NCBI GenBank assembly: GCA_002692855.1
Contig: NZMJ01000122.1
Coordinates: forward strand, 19,559-83,558
Reading direction: 5' to 3'
DNA length: 64,000 bases
Source: Maricaulis sp.
GTDB lineage: Bacteria > Pseudomonadota > Alphaproteobacteria > Caulobacterales > Maricaulaceae
Positions within the stretch are counted from its first letter, which is position 1; every line of letters begins with the position of its first letter. The notes beneath the pieces were generated by a model. That model had not been told where the DNA came from. It was given only the letters and a program-made list of their open reading frames with translations, and made no database searches. Shown piece after piece: positions 40,419 to 49,354 of the stretch. The translations under genes were made by a program, and so were the position numbers.

Positions 40419-41771
40419 ATGAAATTCTGGACGATCAAGACGCCCGGCCTCTCGCACCTGTCATATATCGTGGGCTCCGGTGGCTCCGCCGCCGTAATCG
40501 ATCCACGCCGCGACTGCCTGAACTATCTCGAGAAAGCCCGCTCCGAAGGACTCGAGATCACGCACATCTTCGAAACCCACCGCAATGAGGACCTCGTTTC
40601 GGGCGCCCCGCAACTGGCAGAATGGACCGGCGCGACTGTCTTTCACGGACCGGCACGGGACGGAAATGTCGTGTATGCCGAGACTGCGCACGAGGGAGAC
40701 ACGTTCGAGATCGGCGACCTGAAGATTCGGGTCCTCGCGACCCCGGGACACACGGACGATCACCTCGCATTCGCCCTGTATGACACGAATTATCCCGACG
40801 GTGCGGTGGGCGTCTTTACCGGTGATGCCTTGTTTGTCGGTGATGTGGGCCGGACCGATTTCTATCCGGGCAGGTCAGAAGAAGTTGCGGGGCTTTTGTT
40901 CGATTCATTGCGCAAGATTCTCGATCTGGGGGATCAGGCAATGATCTGGCCGGCCCATGGTGCCGGCTCCGTCTGCGGGTCGGGTATGGCCGACCGCGAG
41001 ATATCCACGATCGGTCACGAGCGCGCCAACAATCCCCGTTTGCAGATCACCGACCGGGAGCGCTTCATCCGCGAGAAGCTCGCAGAGCATCACTATCAAC
41101 CGCCTTATTTCAGGTTGATGGAGCGGCTCAACCTCGAGGGCGGATCACCGCCGCCGCGGACAGCGCGGCCACGAAACCTTTCGCTCGAAGCCATCCGGAG
41201 CGGCGGGTTCGATCACATTATCGATATTCGCGAGCCGGGTGCCTATTGCGCCTCGCACCTGCCTGGAAGCTATTGCATCCCGGTGTCCATGCTGCCGGCC
41301 TTCGCGGGCTGGTATGTGGGTGAGGGCGAGAGCGTGGCGCTCGTCGCATCAGGGGAAGACGCGCTTGAAAAGGCGGTGTCGCATCTGGTGCGGATGGGCC
41401 TCGACACGGTTGCAGGGGGGTATACCGGCATCATCCCCGCTGCAGCTGCAGGCGTGGAGATGTCGCAAATTCCGATGGTCCAGACGCAAACGGTGCAGCA
41501 ACGGATGAGCGCACGCCACTGCGACTGGACACTCCTCGACGTTCGCGCCCTCGATGAGGTCACAAAGGCTCCCATGCCCGAGGCCGTGCACTTCTATGCC
41601 GGTGAATTGAACGAGCGGTGGCGCGAGCTCGACCCCGGCAAGTCCTATACGGTGATGTGCGCCAGCGGCATGCGCGCCACGATCGCCGCATCCTGGCTCT
41701 CGGTGCATGGCATTGGAAATGTCGATGTGTATCTGGGCTCGATGGGCGCCTGGAAAGCCGCTCAGGACTGA
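40419..41771 (+). CDS. Metallo-beta-lactamase-fold protein fused to two rhodanese domains (persulfide-dioxygenase-like)
   Basis: 450 residues. The N-terminal MBL domain (about 1-220) has ETHRNED at 52-58 in place of THxHADH, then PGHTDDH (109-115) and GDALF (Asp136). His54, His111 and Asp136 match the three iron ligands of ETHE1-type persulfide dioxygenases, while the second metal-site His is lost. The first rhodanese domain (about 245-340) has LVASGED without the catalytic cysteine; the second has VMCASGMR, an intact loop. The enzyme probably acts on glutathione persulfide or related sulfane sulfur. No regulator or sqr is adjacent. Confidence 0.85.
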   Translation: MKFWTIKTPGLSHLSYIVGSGGSAAVIDPRRDCLNYLEKARSEGLEITHIFETHRNEDLVSGAPQLAEWTGATVFHGPARDGNVVYAETAHEGDTFEIGDLKIRVLATPGHTDDHLAFALYDTNYPDGAVGVFTGDALFVGDVGRTDFYPGRSEEVAGLLFDSLRKILDLGDQAMIWPAHGAGSVCGSGMADREISTIGHERANNPRLQITDRERFIREKLAEHHYQPPYFRLMERLNLEGGSPPPRTARPRNLSLEAIRSGGFDHIIDIREPGAYCASHLPGSYCIPVSMLPAFAGWYVGEGESVALVASGEDALEKAVSHLVRMGLDTVAGGYTGIIPAAAAGVEMSQIPMVQTQTVQQRMSARHCDWTLLDVRALDEVTKAPMPEAVHFYAGELNERWRELDPGKSYTVMCASGMRATIAASWLSVHGIGNVDVYLGSMGAWKAAQD

Positions 41772-43318
41772 CCGCACCGCGCCAGAAGCCCGTCAATTAC
41801 CGGATGGTGCACCGCGTCGGCGTCGACCCGTGCGGATTCCAGGGCTTTTCTCGCCTCGCCCTTTCGCCCCGCCTGGATCAGCGCTGACCCCAGCTGGATG
41901 CGCGCCTGTGCGATCAGACCCGCATCGCGCCTTCCCATCGCAGACAGCGACCCGGCGGGCGCATCGCCCGCCAGCAGTCTCTCGAACGCCTCAACCGCTT
42001 CCCCGTGATCGCGTTGCATCAGACGCGCGAGGCCGTAACTGAACAGGGTCGACGCCCACAGGTGCGCGATCTCGGCCCGCCACAGGGGATCCCCGCCGCG
42101 AAAGGTCTCGCAGATCCGGACCTGGTGCGCGAAATGCGTTGTGGCTGCAGGAAGGTCCCGGCCGGTTTCCAGCATCGCGACCGACCCCAGAAGATGCGGC
42201 ATCAAGGGCGCAAAATAGGGCCATTCCTCGTGAAATGCCCGGGCATCCAAAGCGGCCGCCGCGTCGGCGATGGCGCCGGAATCGGTGATGTCCTGACCGG
42301 TCCCCTCCCGCACGGCATCGCGCAGCTGCGCCAGCCAGTCCAGCGCGTGCGCCCTGCGACCATGCCCCGCTTCGGACTGGAAGAGGCGGTAGAGATAGCC
42401 CATCCGCAGGGCGGGCGACGCCGCGGTCTGCGCGCCTTCCTTGAGCCATGACGGGATTGACGCGGGATCGCCGTGACCAGGCGACAGGGGGGTATGCGAG
42501 GCGAAGGCGACAAGCCGCTCGCGCTCAACCGATATCCGGACATGTCCAAGCCCTGCCCGTGAGATCGCGGCCTTCAGGCCACCGGGCGTGTATAGCGCGT
42601 GATGGATGCCCGGCCAGACGAGACCCAGATTCTCGAGTGGCGCACGTGACGGCGACACGAAGTCGGCATTCGGGGTCGTGACGACCAGGACGCCGCGCGG
42701 CGAGAGATGCCGTGCCAGCGTATCCAGGAAGGCCTGCGGCGACTCGACATGCTCGACCACCTCGCTGGAATAGACGAGGTCGAAAACCTTCCCGTCAGCC
42801 GTGGACCCGCCGCCCAGAAGCGCACTGTCGACCGGTACGCCGAGCCACTCGCCTCCCGCCTTGGCATAGCGCGATGGATCGATGCTGCGGGCGTCGAGAC
42901 CCAACATCCGCCGGGCGAAATCCGCCGCGAACGGAACGCCGCTGCCGACATCGATCATCGTCGACATGTCCGGGCGCCAGGCGCGATGCAGCGGCTCGGC
43001 CATCGCTGCCAGCCCGGCTCCCGCCTCCACATAGAAGCGCAGATAGTCGGGGAAGCCGTAGTCGTCGGCGTAATCGGGCCAGACAAACGGATGCGCGAAC
43101 AGGCCGTCACACGCGCGGCACCGGTAAAATGCCGCCCCGGGCGCAGGGCTGGCCGGTGAGTGAACGCTCACGTGTATGGCGTGCGGACCCGCGGCCCGGC
43201 ACATCGGGCAGGGCTGGCACACGCCGTCTCTGGCCGCCCAGTCCAGCTGGACATCATATCCCGGCAATGGGTCGCTCCCCGCGAAACAAATTCGCAAACA
43301 CGCTAGCAGGCGGGACAC
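41762..43318 (-). CDS. Zinc-ribbon class I methyltransferase with helical C-terminal domain
   Basis: 518 residues, with a GTG start at 43316-43318 for which I see no clear ribosome-binding site, so the start is uncertain. An N-terminal CxxC...CxxC zinc ribbon (CPMC and CRAC) precedes a methyltransferase domain with motif I TMIDVGSGVPFAADFAR and YSSEVVEHVESPQAFLDTL, then VLVVTTPNADF. The last 200 residues are helical with TPR-like GRKGEARKALESA. Such methyltransferases often act on sugars or lipids in envelope pathways. The stop overlaps the rhodanese-fusion stop by 10 bases (convergent). Confidence 0.78.
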   Translation of the reverse strand: MSRLLACLRICFAGSDPLPGYDVQLDWAARDGVCQPCPMCRAAGPHAIHVSVHSPASPAPGAAFYRCRACDGLFAHPFVWPDYADDYGFPDYLRFYVEAGAGLAAMAEPLHRAWRPDMSTMIDVGSGVPFAADFARRMLGLDARSIDPSRYAKAGGEWLGVPVDSALLGGGSTADGKVFDLVYSSEVVEHVESPQAFLDTLARHLSPRGVLVVTTPNADFVSPSRAPLENLGLVWPGIHHALYTPGGLKAAISRAGLGHVRISVERERLVAFASHTPLSPGHGDPASIPSWLKEGAQTAASPALRMGYLYRLFQSEAGHGRRAHALDWLAQLRDAVREGTGQDITDSGAIADAAAALDARAFHEEWPYFAPLMPHLLGSVAMLETGRDLPAATTHFAHQVRICETFRGGDPLWRAEIAHLWASTLFSYGLARLMQRDHGEAVEAFERLLAGDAPAGSLSAMGRRDAGLIAQARIQLGSALIQAGRKGEARKALESARVDADAVHHPVIDGLLARCGQS

Positions 43319-43399
43319 ACCGGGTCAGCCGCAGTGAAGCCGGAACTCCCGCAGTCATCAGGTGTTGAGTCAGCCGCAACCACATTAGGGAGCCAGACC

Positions 43400-44008
43400 A
43401 TGAAAACGCTTTTGACCGGCGCTTCGGCCGCCGCCCTCCTCTCTGCCGCCGCCCTCGCCCAGCTGGGCGGCGTGACCGGTCAGGTACGCGGTCAGATCGA
43501 CACGACGCTCGACCCGCAACTGGAACAGACGCTGGATGTCCGCAACGACCTCGAGGTCCGGTCGGACGCCCGCATCGACACGCGCACGGGCCTGCAGCTG
43601 AATGCGGACCTGGTCAGCGATCTTGACAGCCATCTGCGCGCCTATGACCGTGCTGAAGCGGATGCCCGTCTCGACGCAGAGCTCAGCGCCAATGCTGCGG
43701 CCTATGCGCCCGCTCCGCGCGCGCCGCGCGTTTCGGGACGCTCTGCCTATGGCACCGCCGGCACGATGACCCGCTCCGACGCCGACCATGCCGAAATTCG
43801 CGTCTATAGCCGCGACGGCTATCATATCGGCAATGTCGAGCGCTTCCGCGCCAGCGGTGATGGCGCCATCTGGATCGAGCCGGTCAATACCGAGATCCGC
43901 CAGGGCTTCGCGCTGAACCCGTCGGATGCGCGTTTTGACGCCGAGGCGAGCGCGGTCGTGACCAACATGACCCGCGCCCAGTTCGACGCCATGGCGATGG
44001 CAGGATAA
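43400..44008 (+). CDS. Secreted protein of unknown function
   Basis: 202 residues from MKTLLTGASAAALLSAAALA, a signal peptide; an upstream in-frame ATG (43334) would bury it. The mature part is unusually rich in Asp/Arg/Leu with alternating D-L-x-x-R patterns (TLDVRNDLEVRSDARIDTRTG part), then a basic, globular C-terminus (AEIRVYSRDGYHIGNVERFR). I do not recognise a family. It precedes the lipoprotein at 44013 by 4 bases, so the two are probably co-transcribed. Confidence 0.6.
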   Translation: MKTLLTGASAAALLSAAALAQLGGVTGQVRGQIDTTLDPQLEQTLDVRNDLEVRSDARIDTRTGLQLNADLVSDLDSHLRAYDRAEADARLDAELSANAAAYAPAPRAPRVSGRSAYGTAGTMTRSDADHAEIRVYSRDGYHIGNVERFRASGDGAIWIEPVNTEIRQGFALNPSDARFDAEASAVVTNMTRAQFDAMAMAG

Positions 44009-44012
44009 GGCG

Positions 44013-44498
44013 ATGACCCAGTCTTCCCTGAAAATCGGCGTTGCAGCGGCCTGTCTGGTCACTGTGGCGGCGTGCGCACCGGACCGGACCCCGAGCGACG
44101 AGGCCTATGAAGGGGCCGATACGCTCCGGATTGAAGCCCTGACCGATGCAGATCGGTCCAGTGCCAATCTGCGCGGTGAGCTGGGGTGCAGCTTCACGAT
44201 CGAAGGCACAGGAACGGTACTGCTGGCTATGGGATTTGTTGGTGACAACACTCCCGCCGAAGCAATCGTCCGGGTCGCCGGGCAGGTCCAGAGGCTGTCG
44301 TCCGACGATGGCGGTTATGACGACCTGCTGGACGACGCCGAATTCGAGAACGCGGCAGGATATGAGGTCGAGGTCGAACGCACGTCCGACGAGCCCGTCG
44401 GCGGCGGGGAATCTCCGCCCTATCCTGCCCGGATATCGCTTGAAACGCCGGACGGCGACGAGGCGAATGCAGACGGATTGTGGACCTGCGGTCCCTGA
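44013..44498 (+). CDS. Lipoprotein of unknown function
   Basis: 161 residues. The signal MTQSSLKIGVAAACLVTVAAC has its lipobox at VAAC (Cys about 21). The mature domain has ANLRGELGCSFTIEGTGTVLLAMGFVGD and a strongly acidic segment (SSDDGGYDDLLDDAEFE). Cys and Trp-Thr-Cys near the end (GLWTCGP) suggest a disulfide with GCSF. Likely a periplasmic or outer-membrane protein paired with the preceding secreted protein. No family recognised. Confidence 0.62.
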   Translation: MTQSSLKIGVAAACLVTVAACAPDRTPSDEAYEGADTLRIEALTDADRSSANLRGELGCSFTIEGTGTVLLAMGFVGDNTPAEAIVRVAGQVQRLSSDDGGYDDLLDDAEFENAAGYEVEVERTSDEPVGGGESPPYPARISLETPDGDEANADGLWTCGP

Positions 44499-44561
44499 TC
44501 CGGGTGCATGAGTGTCAACTGATCCCTTGCGCGGGCAGGCCGGACGTGGCTCTGCTCGCGC

Positions 44562-45020
44562 ATGCGTGATGCTGCTGTCATACGTCGTGCCCGGCCCGAG
44601 GATATCGGCGCCATTGATGCGCTCGAAGCCGCCAGCTTTTCTGCCGACCGTTTTGCCCGCCGCAATCTCAAGCGCATGCTGGAGGGAGGCCGCACCCAAT
44701 TCTGGTTGGCGCAGCGAGGAAATGACGCGCTTGGCTATCTCGCCTTGTCTTTCCGCACGGGCGCGCATGTCGCGCGTCTCTATTCTCTCGCCATCGCTCC
44801 GGCAGCGCGCGGCCAGGGTCTTGGCAGCGAACTGATCGCAGCGGCCATCAGTGCCGCGCGCGCAAGGAAATGCCATGTGGTCCGCCTCGAAGTGAGGGAA
44901 TCCAACGCCGCCGCGCGCGCACTTTACGAGCGTTGCGGATTCACCTTGCGCGGACGGCGCGAAAGCTATTACGGGGATGGCGAAGCGGCCTGTCTCTATG
45001 AAATACCGACCGGTCTCTAG
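44562..45020 (+). CDS. GNAT-family N-acetyltransferase (RimI-like)
   Basis: 152 residues. RLYSLAIAPAARGQGLGSELIAAAI is the acetyl-CoA-binding motif A (R-x-x-G-x-G), and VRLEVRESNAAARALYERCGFTLRGRR is motif B, characteristic of RimI-like proteins. The substrate is unknown. It lies 20 bases before the RimK-like ligase gene on the same strand, a combination seen in other bacteria that suggests acylation and ligation of the same molecule. Start ATG at 44562. Confidence 0.87.
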   Translation: MRDAAVIRRARPEDIGAIDALEAASFSADRFARRNLKRMLEGGRTQFWLAQRGNDALGYLALSFRTGAHVARLYSLAIAPAARGQGLGSELIAAAISAARARKCHVVRLEVRESNAAARALYERCGFTLRGRRESYYGDGEAACLYEIPTGL

Positions 45021-45040
45021 CGCAAGGAAAGGCGCCTGAT

Positions 45041-46540
45041 TTGAGCGACTGGCTCATCCTTGTCGAAGCCGCCGGCGATCTCGCCCAGCACGAGACCCCG
45101 CACAAGGTCATGCGGCTGCGCGACTACATCGCCAATCCCAAGCTGTTCACTGCCCGCCGGCCCAACGTGGTCAATCTGGCACGCAGCTATGGCTATCAGT
45201 CAGAAGGCTATTACGCCTCGCTGCTGGCCGAGGCGCGCGGACACCGCGTGATGCCGACGGTCCAGTCGATCACCGAGCTTTCGCGCAAGACGCTCTACGC
45301 CCAGGCCCTGCCGGAACTGAATGCGGCCTTGGTAAAGGATCTCGATGGTCAGCGGCCAGACGCCTCCACCCTCGTGTTTGCGCTCGGCCGGTCGGGGCAT
45401 CCCCCGCTGACGAAGTTCGCCAAGCTGTTGTTTGACTGGTTCCGGGTTCCGGTTCTCGAAGTCACGCTTTCGGCCACGAAGCTCGAGATCGACCGGATCC
45501 GGCCGCTCTCCGTGCAAAGCCTGAAGGGCGAAGCGCGCACCTTCTTCCAGGACAGCCTGGCGGCCTACACGAAACGCAACTGGGTCGCCCCGAAGGAAAA
45601 GACGCAGGCGCGCTGGTCGCTCGCCGTCCTGCTCGACCCCGAGGAAAAGCTGCCGCCCTCCAGCCAGGCGTCCATGAAACGGCTGGCCTCCGTGGCCGCC
45701 CGGATGGGCGTCGAAGTCGAGCCGATCGGGCCGGGCGATCTCGCCAGCCTTGCCGAGTTTGACGCGCTGTTCATTCGCGCCACGACCGCGATCGACAATT
45801 TCACCTACCGCTTTGCGCGGCGAGCCGAGCAGGAAGGCATGCCGGTCATCGACGACACGGTTTCGATGCTGCGCTGTACCAACAAGGTTTATCTGAAGGA
45901 ATTGCTCGAAGGGGCCGGCGTCCCGGGGCCGCGTACCGAAGTCCTGGCCGAGAATGCCCCGCTCGACGGCCTGCTTGATCGGCTCGGGACTCCGGTGGTG
46001 CTCAAGGCGCCTGACGGCAGCTTCTCTCGCTCGGTGTTCAAGGTCTCGTCCGAGGCCGAACTCAAGGACCGCGCCAAGCAGCTCTTTCAGGATACGGCCC
46101 TGATCATTGCCCAGGAATACATGCCGACCACCTATGACTGGCGTGTCGGCGTTCTTGGCGGAAAGGCTCTGTTTGCCTGCAAGTACAAGATGGCCCGTGG
46201 ACACTGGCAGATCATCAAGCACGGAGAAGGCGGCCGGATCACGGAAGGCGGATTTGAAACCCTGCCCGTCGAGGATGCGCCCCAGGACGTGATCGACACG
46301 GCCCTGAAGGCCGCCCGCCTGATCGGGGACGGCTTTTACGGAATCGATCTGAAACAGAATGACCAGGGCGTTTTCGTCATTGAAATCAATGACAATCCGA
46401 ATCTCGATACCGATGTCGAGGGGGCGGTGCTCAAAGACCGGTTGTGGTCAGCCCTGATTGACTGGTTTTCGGCCCGGCTCGAGGCGCGCATCGGCGCGCC
46501 TGTTTCGCGAAAGGGCAGAAATACTTCCCTCTCAGGTTGA
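45041..46540 (+). CDS. RimK-like ATP-grasp ligase with N-terminal RLAN-type domain
   Basis: 499 residues with a TTG start. The N-terminal ~200 residues fit the RimK-like ligase-associated domain (RPNVVNLARSYGYQSEGYYASLLAEARGHR). The C-terminal ATP-grasp has TPVVLKAPDGSFSRSVFKV, the metal-binding YDWRVGVLGGKALFACKYKMA region and FVIEINDNPNLDTDVEG. It joins an amino acid such as glutamate to an acceptor through an acyl-phosphate. With the upstream GNAT it may build a modified peptide or a small peptide metabolite; the acceptor is unknown. Confidence 0.85.
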   Translation: MSDWLILVEAAGDLAQHETPHKVMRLRDYIANPKLFTARRPNVVNLARSYGYQSEGYYASLLAEARGHRVMPTVQSITELSRKTLYAQALPELNAALVKDLDGQRPDASTLVFALGRSGHPPLTKFAKLLFDWFRVPVLEVTLSATKLEIDRIRPLSVQSLKGEARTFFQDSLAAYTKRNWVAPKEKTQARWSLAVLLDPEEKLPPSSQASMKRLASVAARMGVEVEPIGPGDLASLAEFDALFIRATTAIDNFTYRFARRAEQEGMPVIDDTVSMLRCTNKVYLKELLEGAGVPGPRTEVLAENAPLDGLLDRLGTPVVLKAPDGSFSRSVFKVSSEAELKDRAKQLFQDTALIIAQEYMPTTYDWRVGVLGGKALFACKYKMARGHWQIIKHGEGGRITEGGFETLPVEDAPQDVIDTALKAARLIGDGFYGIDLKQNDQGVFVIEINDNPNLDTDVEGAVLKDRLWSALIDWFSARLEARIGAPVSRKGRNTSLSG

Positions 46541-46597
46541 GATCGTTTCCGTTTACACAAAGTTAAGCTATGCTCGCCCCCGACAGGGGAGAGTGCC

Positions 46598-47317
46598 ATG
46601 CGCCGCCGGACAAGGGAAATCCTGACCGCCGGAACGATTGCGATGACGGCTATTTCCGTCGGAATGATCGCGCCTGCGACGTCGCTCGACCGCTGGGATG
46701 CGTCGAGCGCAGTTCGCGCCGGCCTGCCCCAGACTGCCTCACCGCAATTGTCGGACAATACCCGGCGCACGCTTGCCGGACTGACCACGCGTCAGACCGG
46801 CGTCATGACTTCGGAAACCCGTTTTGAAATCGCCTCCCTGCCCGGCAATGGATCACTGGTGGTCGAACACGCCCGGATCATGGATGTCGATGGCTCGCAC
46901 CCCGCCATGCGGGTTGCGGCGCCTTTCATCACCAGTGTCCCTCCCGAAGACACCCCTCTGACCATCACACCGCACGCCATTGTCGAACCCACACGACAGG
47001 GGACACAGGCCCGCCTTGGCGCCGATTTCAGCTTCGGTGACGGCAGCATTTCGGAAAGCGGCTGGTTCGCCTTCGCCGCAGCCGAACGCCACGCCCTGTT
47101 CGTCGATGCGGGCCGCTTGCGCGAGCCGACAACCGCGCTGGACCTTCAACCCTATTCCGTTATCGGCTCGGCCCAGGCCGGTATCGCCTATCGGATCAAT
47201 CCCGACATGAATTTCGCGCTGGCCTGGATGGAGCGCGAATGGGCCTACCGGTATGGCCAGACCAAATGGGAAGCGGACGAGGAATATGTCGCCGCGACCT
47301 TCGTGATGACCTGGTAG
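46598..47317 (+). CDS. Secreted beta-strand-rich protein, possible outer-membrane protein
   Basis: 239 residues. The N-terminal RRRTREILTAGTIAMTAISVG is a signal peptide or anchor. The mature part ends with strands of alternating hydrophobicity (SVIGSAQAGIAYRINPDMNFALAWMEREW, then EEYVAATFVMTW), as in an 8-strand barrel. Terminal Trp fits an outer-membrane sorting signal. Not recognised as a family. The SGNH-like gene follows 57 bases later, so the two may be linked. Confidence 0.6.
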   Translation: MRRRTREILTAGTIAMTAISVGMIAPATSLDRWDASSAVRAGLPQTASPQLSDNTRRTLAGLTTRQTGVMTSETRFEIASLPGNGSLVVEHARIMDVDGSHPAMRVAAPFITSVPPEDTPLTITPHAIVEPTRQGTQARLGADFSFGDGSISESGWFAFAAAERHALFVDAGRLREPTTALDLQPYSVIGSAQAGIAYRINPDMNFALAWMEREWAYRYGQTKWEADEEYVAATFVMTW

Positions 47318-47374
47318 CGTCTGCGCCTCGACGGATGACAGGGCGGCGCGATTGCGACACTCTTCGCCGCGACC

Positions 47375-48643
47375 ATGAACCGCTACACCCGAATCTTCCT
47401 GATCATCTTCGCCGCGCTGCTGGTTGGCTTTGCGGCGTTCAATGCGTTGGTCGATCCGTTTGACGTGACCGGCGCGCCCGGCATTGCGGGCGTCAATGAG
47501 CGCCGCTCGCGCATTTACGCGGATGGTGGCCGGGTTCATGCCGCCGACCTGATGGCCCGCGGCGCAGCGCACTCGGTCCTGCTGGGGTCTTCGCGCACAG
47601 TCGACGGCTTTCCGCGCCATCCCGAGGACTGGCCGGGCGGAATCGCGAATGCCGGTATGCGCGGCACCAATATCTTCGAGCTGTCGCAATCCATGCTCCT
47701 GGCGGCGCGTGATCCGGAATTGCGCTGTATCGTCATCGGTCTCGACCTCGACGAGTTCGGGACCCATTCAAAGGCCAAGGCGACCTATTGGCTGTCGGCC
47801 CTCGCCGACGGGCGGCGCAGCTGGGCCTTTGCCCGAATTGCCCTGTCGCCGAACACGTTTGCCGCCGCCGTGCGGACAATCGTCGACAATGTGACCGGTT
47901 CCAGCCCCCGCGTGCCCTGGCAGGACGTCTACGACCCCGGGGCACAACGCCGCCGCTATGAAAGCGGCATTACCGGTATTTACCGGTTTTACCTGGGGTA
48001 TGATCTCGATCCGGACCGGCTCGCCTACTTCCGGCAGGCGCTCGATGCGGTCACGGCAAGCGGTGTTCAGGTCACGGGCTTCATTCACCCCGTCCACGCA
48101 TGGCGCGAAGCCGCCCTGTTCGAAGCCGGGCGCGAGGAAGACTATTTCCGGCTGCGCACGGCGCTGGCCGAACTGTTCGCCGAACAGGCGGACCGGGCTG
48201 CGAGCGATGCCTGTGTCGAGGGCGGCGCCGCCGTGTTGTGGGACTTTTCCGGATTTCAGGACTTCGCCGTTCAGGGCGCGCCTGCCCCGAACCAGACCGC
48301 ACCGCACGCGCTGTTCTACGAACCGTCTCATTACTTGCCGCATGTCGGTCAGGAGATGCTCGACCGGATGCGCGGGGAGGCAGGTTCGGATCTCTTCGAC
48401 CCCGGTCGTTTCGGGGTCCGGCTGACCCCTGAGATCGCGGCGGAGACCACGGCGGCCATTCGTGAGCGGTACGCCGATTGGCGAGGCTCTCCGGACGGCC
48501 GCGAAGCGGCAAGCCTGATCGAGGACGCGCGGGCCAGCGGCGCCGGCCCGGAAGCCGCGCCTCCGGTATTCCTCAACCGCGACGACTGGGCGGATCTTCA
48601 TCGCGCCGCTGCGCGCTTGCCCCGCCGGGCGGACGCGGGCTAA
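47375..48643 (+). CDS. Membrane-anchored SGNH-hydrolase-like protein
   Basis: 422 residues. One N-terminal transmembrane helix (YTRIFLIIFAALLVGFAAFNALV, about 4-26) holds a periplasmic domain. VLLGSSRTVDGF (about 68-79) is the block-I-like motif with GSSR, NAGMRGTN is block-II-like, and FYEPSHYLPHVGQEMLDRM has the Asp/Glu-x-x-His near the C-terminus that completes the SGNH-type triad. Similar proteins are DltD/AlgJ-like and act in O-acetylation or lipid transfer of envelope polymers. The reaction here is not established. Confidence 0.68.
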   Translation: MNRYTRIFLIIFAALLVGFAAFNALVDPFDVTGAPGIAGVNERRSRIYADGGRVHAADLMARGAAHSVLLGSSRTVDGFPRHPEDWPGGIANAGMRGTNIFELSQSMLLAARDPELRCIVIGLDLDEFGTHSKAKATYWLSALADGRRSWAFARIALSPNTFAAAVRTIVDNVTGSSPRVPWQDVYDPGAQRRRYESGITGIYRFYLGYDLDPDRLAYFRQALDAVTASGVQVTGFIHPVHAWREAALFEAGREEDYFRLRTALAELFAEQADRAASDACVEGGAAVLWDFSGFQDFAVQGAPAPNQTAPHALFYEPSHYLPHVGQEMLDRMRGEAGSDLFDPGRFGVRLTPEIAAETTAAIRERYADWRGSPDGREAASLIEDARASGAGPEAAPPVFLNRDDWADLHRAAARLPRRADAG

Positions 48644-48676
48644 ACCGGGCCGGCAATCGAAAGGACGTTTCACGAA

Positions 48677-49291
48677 ATGACCGTGCATCTGCACAAGGGC
48701 GACCTGCCGGACGGGCTCGACCTCGGCCCGGTAGTGGCCGTGGATTCCGAAACACTGGGCCTGTCACTGGTCCGCGACGCCTTGTGCGTGGTCCAATTGT
48801 CCTCGGGCGATGGCGAAGGTCATGTCGTCCAGCTGGATCGGACCAGCTATCACTGCCCGAATTTGAAGCGCTTGCTCGCTGACGAGGCCGTGGAGAAGAT
48901 TTTCCACTTTGCCCGTTTCGATGTCGCCATGTTCGAACGCGATCTCGGTGTGGTCACCCGGCCGATCTTCTGCACCAAGATCGCGTCGAAGCTGACACGG
49001 ACCTATACCGACCGGCACGGCCTGAAGGACGTGACGCGCGAACTGGTCGGGATCGACCTGTCGAAGCAGCAGCAGTCGAGCGACTGGGGCGCCGATGAAT
49101 TGTCGCAGGCACAGCTCGACTACGCCGCCTCCGATGTCCTGCATCTGCACAAGTTGCGCGAAGCCTTGACCGCGATGCTGGTCCGCGAGGGCCGTCTCGA
49201 AATGGCGAAGGCCTGTTTCGACTTCCTGCCCTGGCGGGCCCGTCTTGATTTGGCCGGCTGGCCCGACACCGACATTTTCGCACATGCGTGA
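48677..49291 (+). CDS. RNase D-like DEDDy 3'-5' exonuclease
   Basis: 204 residues, the exonuclease domain alone with no HRDC domain. VAVDSETLGL (motif I), IFHFARFDVAMFERD (motif II) and YAASDVLHLHKL (motif III, the Tyr of DEDDy) are present. It follows the SGNH-like gene by 33 bases and may process tRNA or other small RNAs. Short alphaproteobacterial forms like this are common next to lptC. Start ATG at 48677. Confidence 0.92.
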   Translation: MTVHLHKGDLPDGLDLGPVVAVDSETLGLSLVRDALCVVQLSSGDGEGHVVQLDRTSYHCPNLKRLLADEAVEKIFHFARFDVAMFERDLGVVTRPIFCTKIASKLTRTYTDRHGLKDVTRELVGIDLSKQQQSSDWGADELSQAQLDYAASDVLHLHKLREALTAMLVREGRLEMAKACFDFLPWRARLDLAGWPDTDIFAHA

Positions 49292-49354
49292 TCGCCGCGG
49301 CCATCTTCTCGCCCTGACCGGTGTGCACACCGCACACCGAGGAGCCTGACAGAC

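Noticed and set aside
48666..48681. parS-like CGTTTCACGAAATGAC
   Set aside because: Only about 9 of 16 bases match TGTTTCACGTGAAACA, and it overlaps the RNase D start codon.
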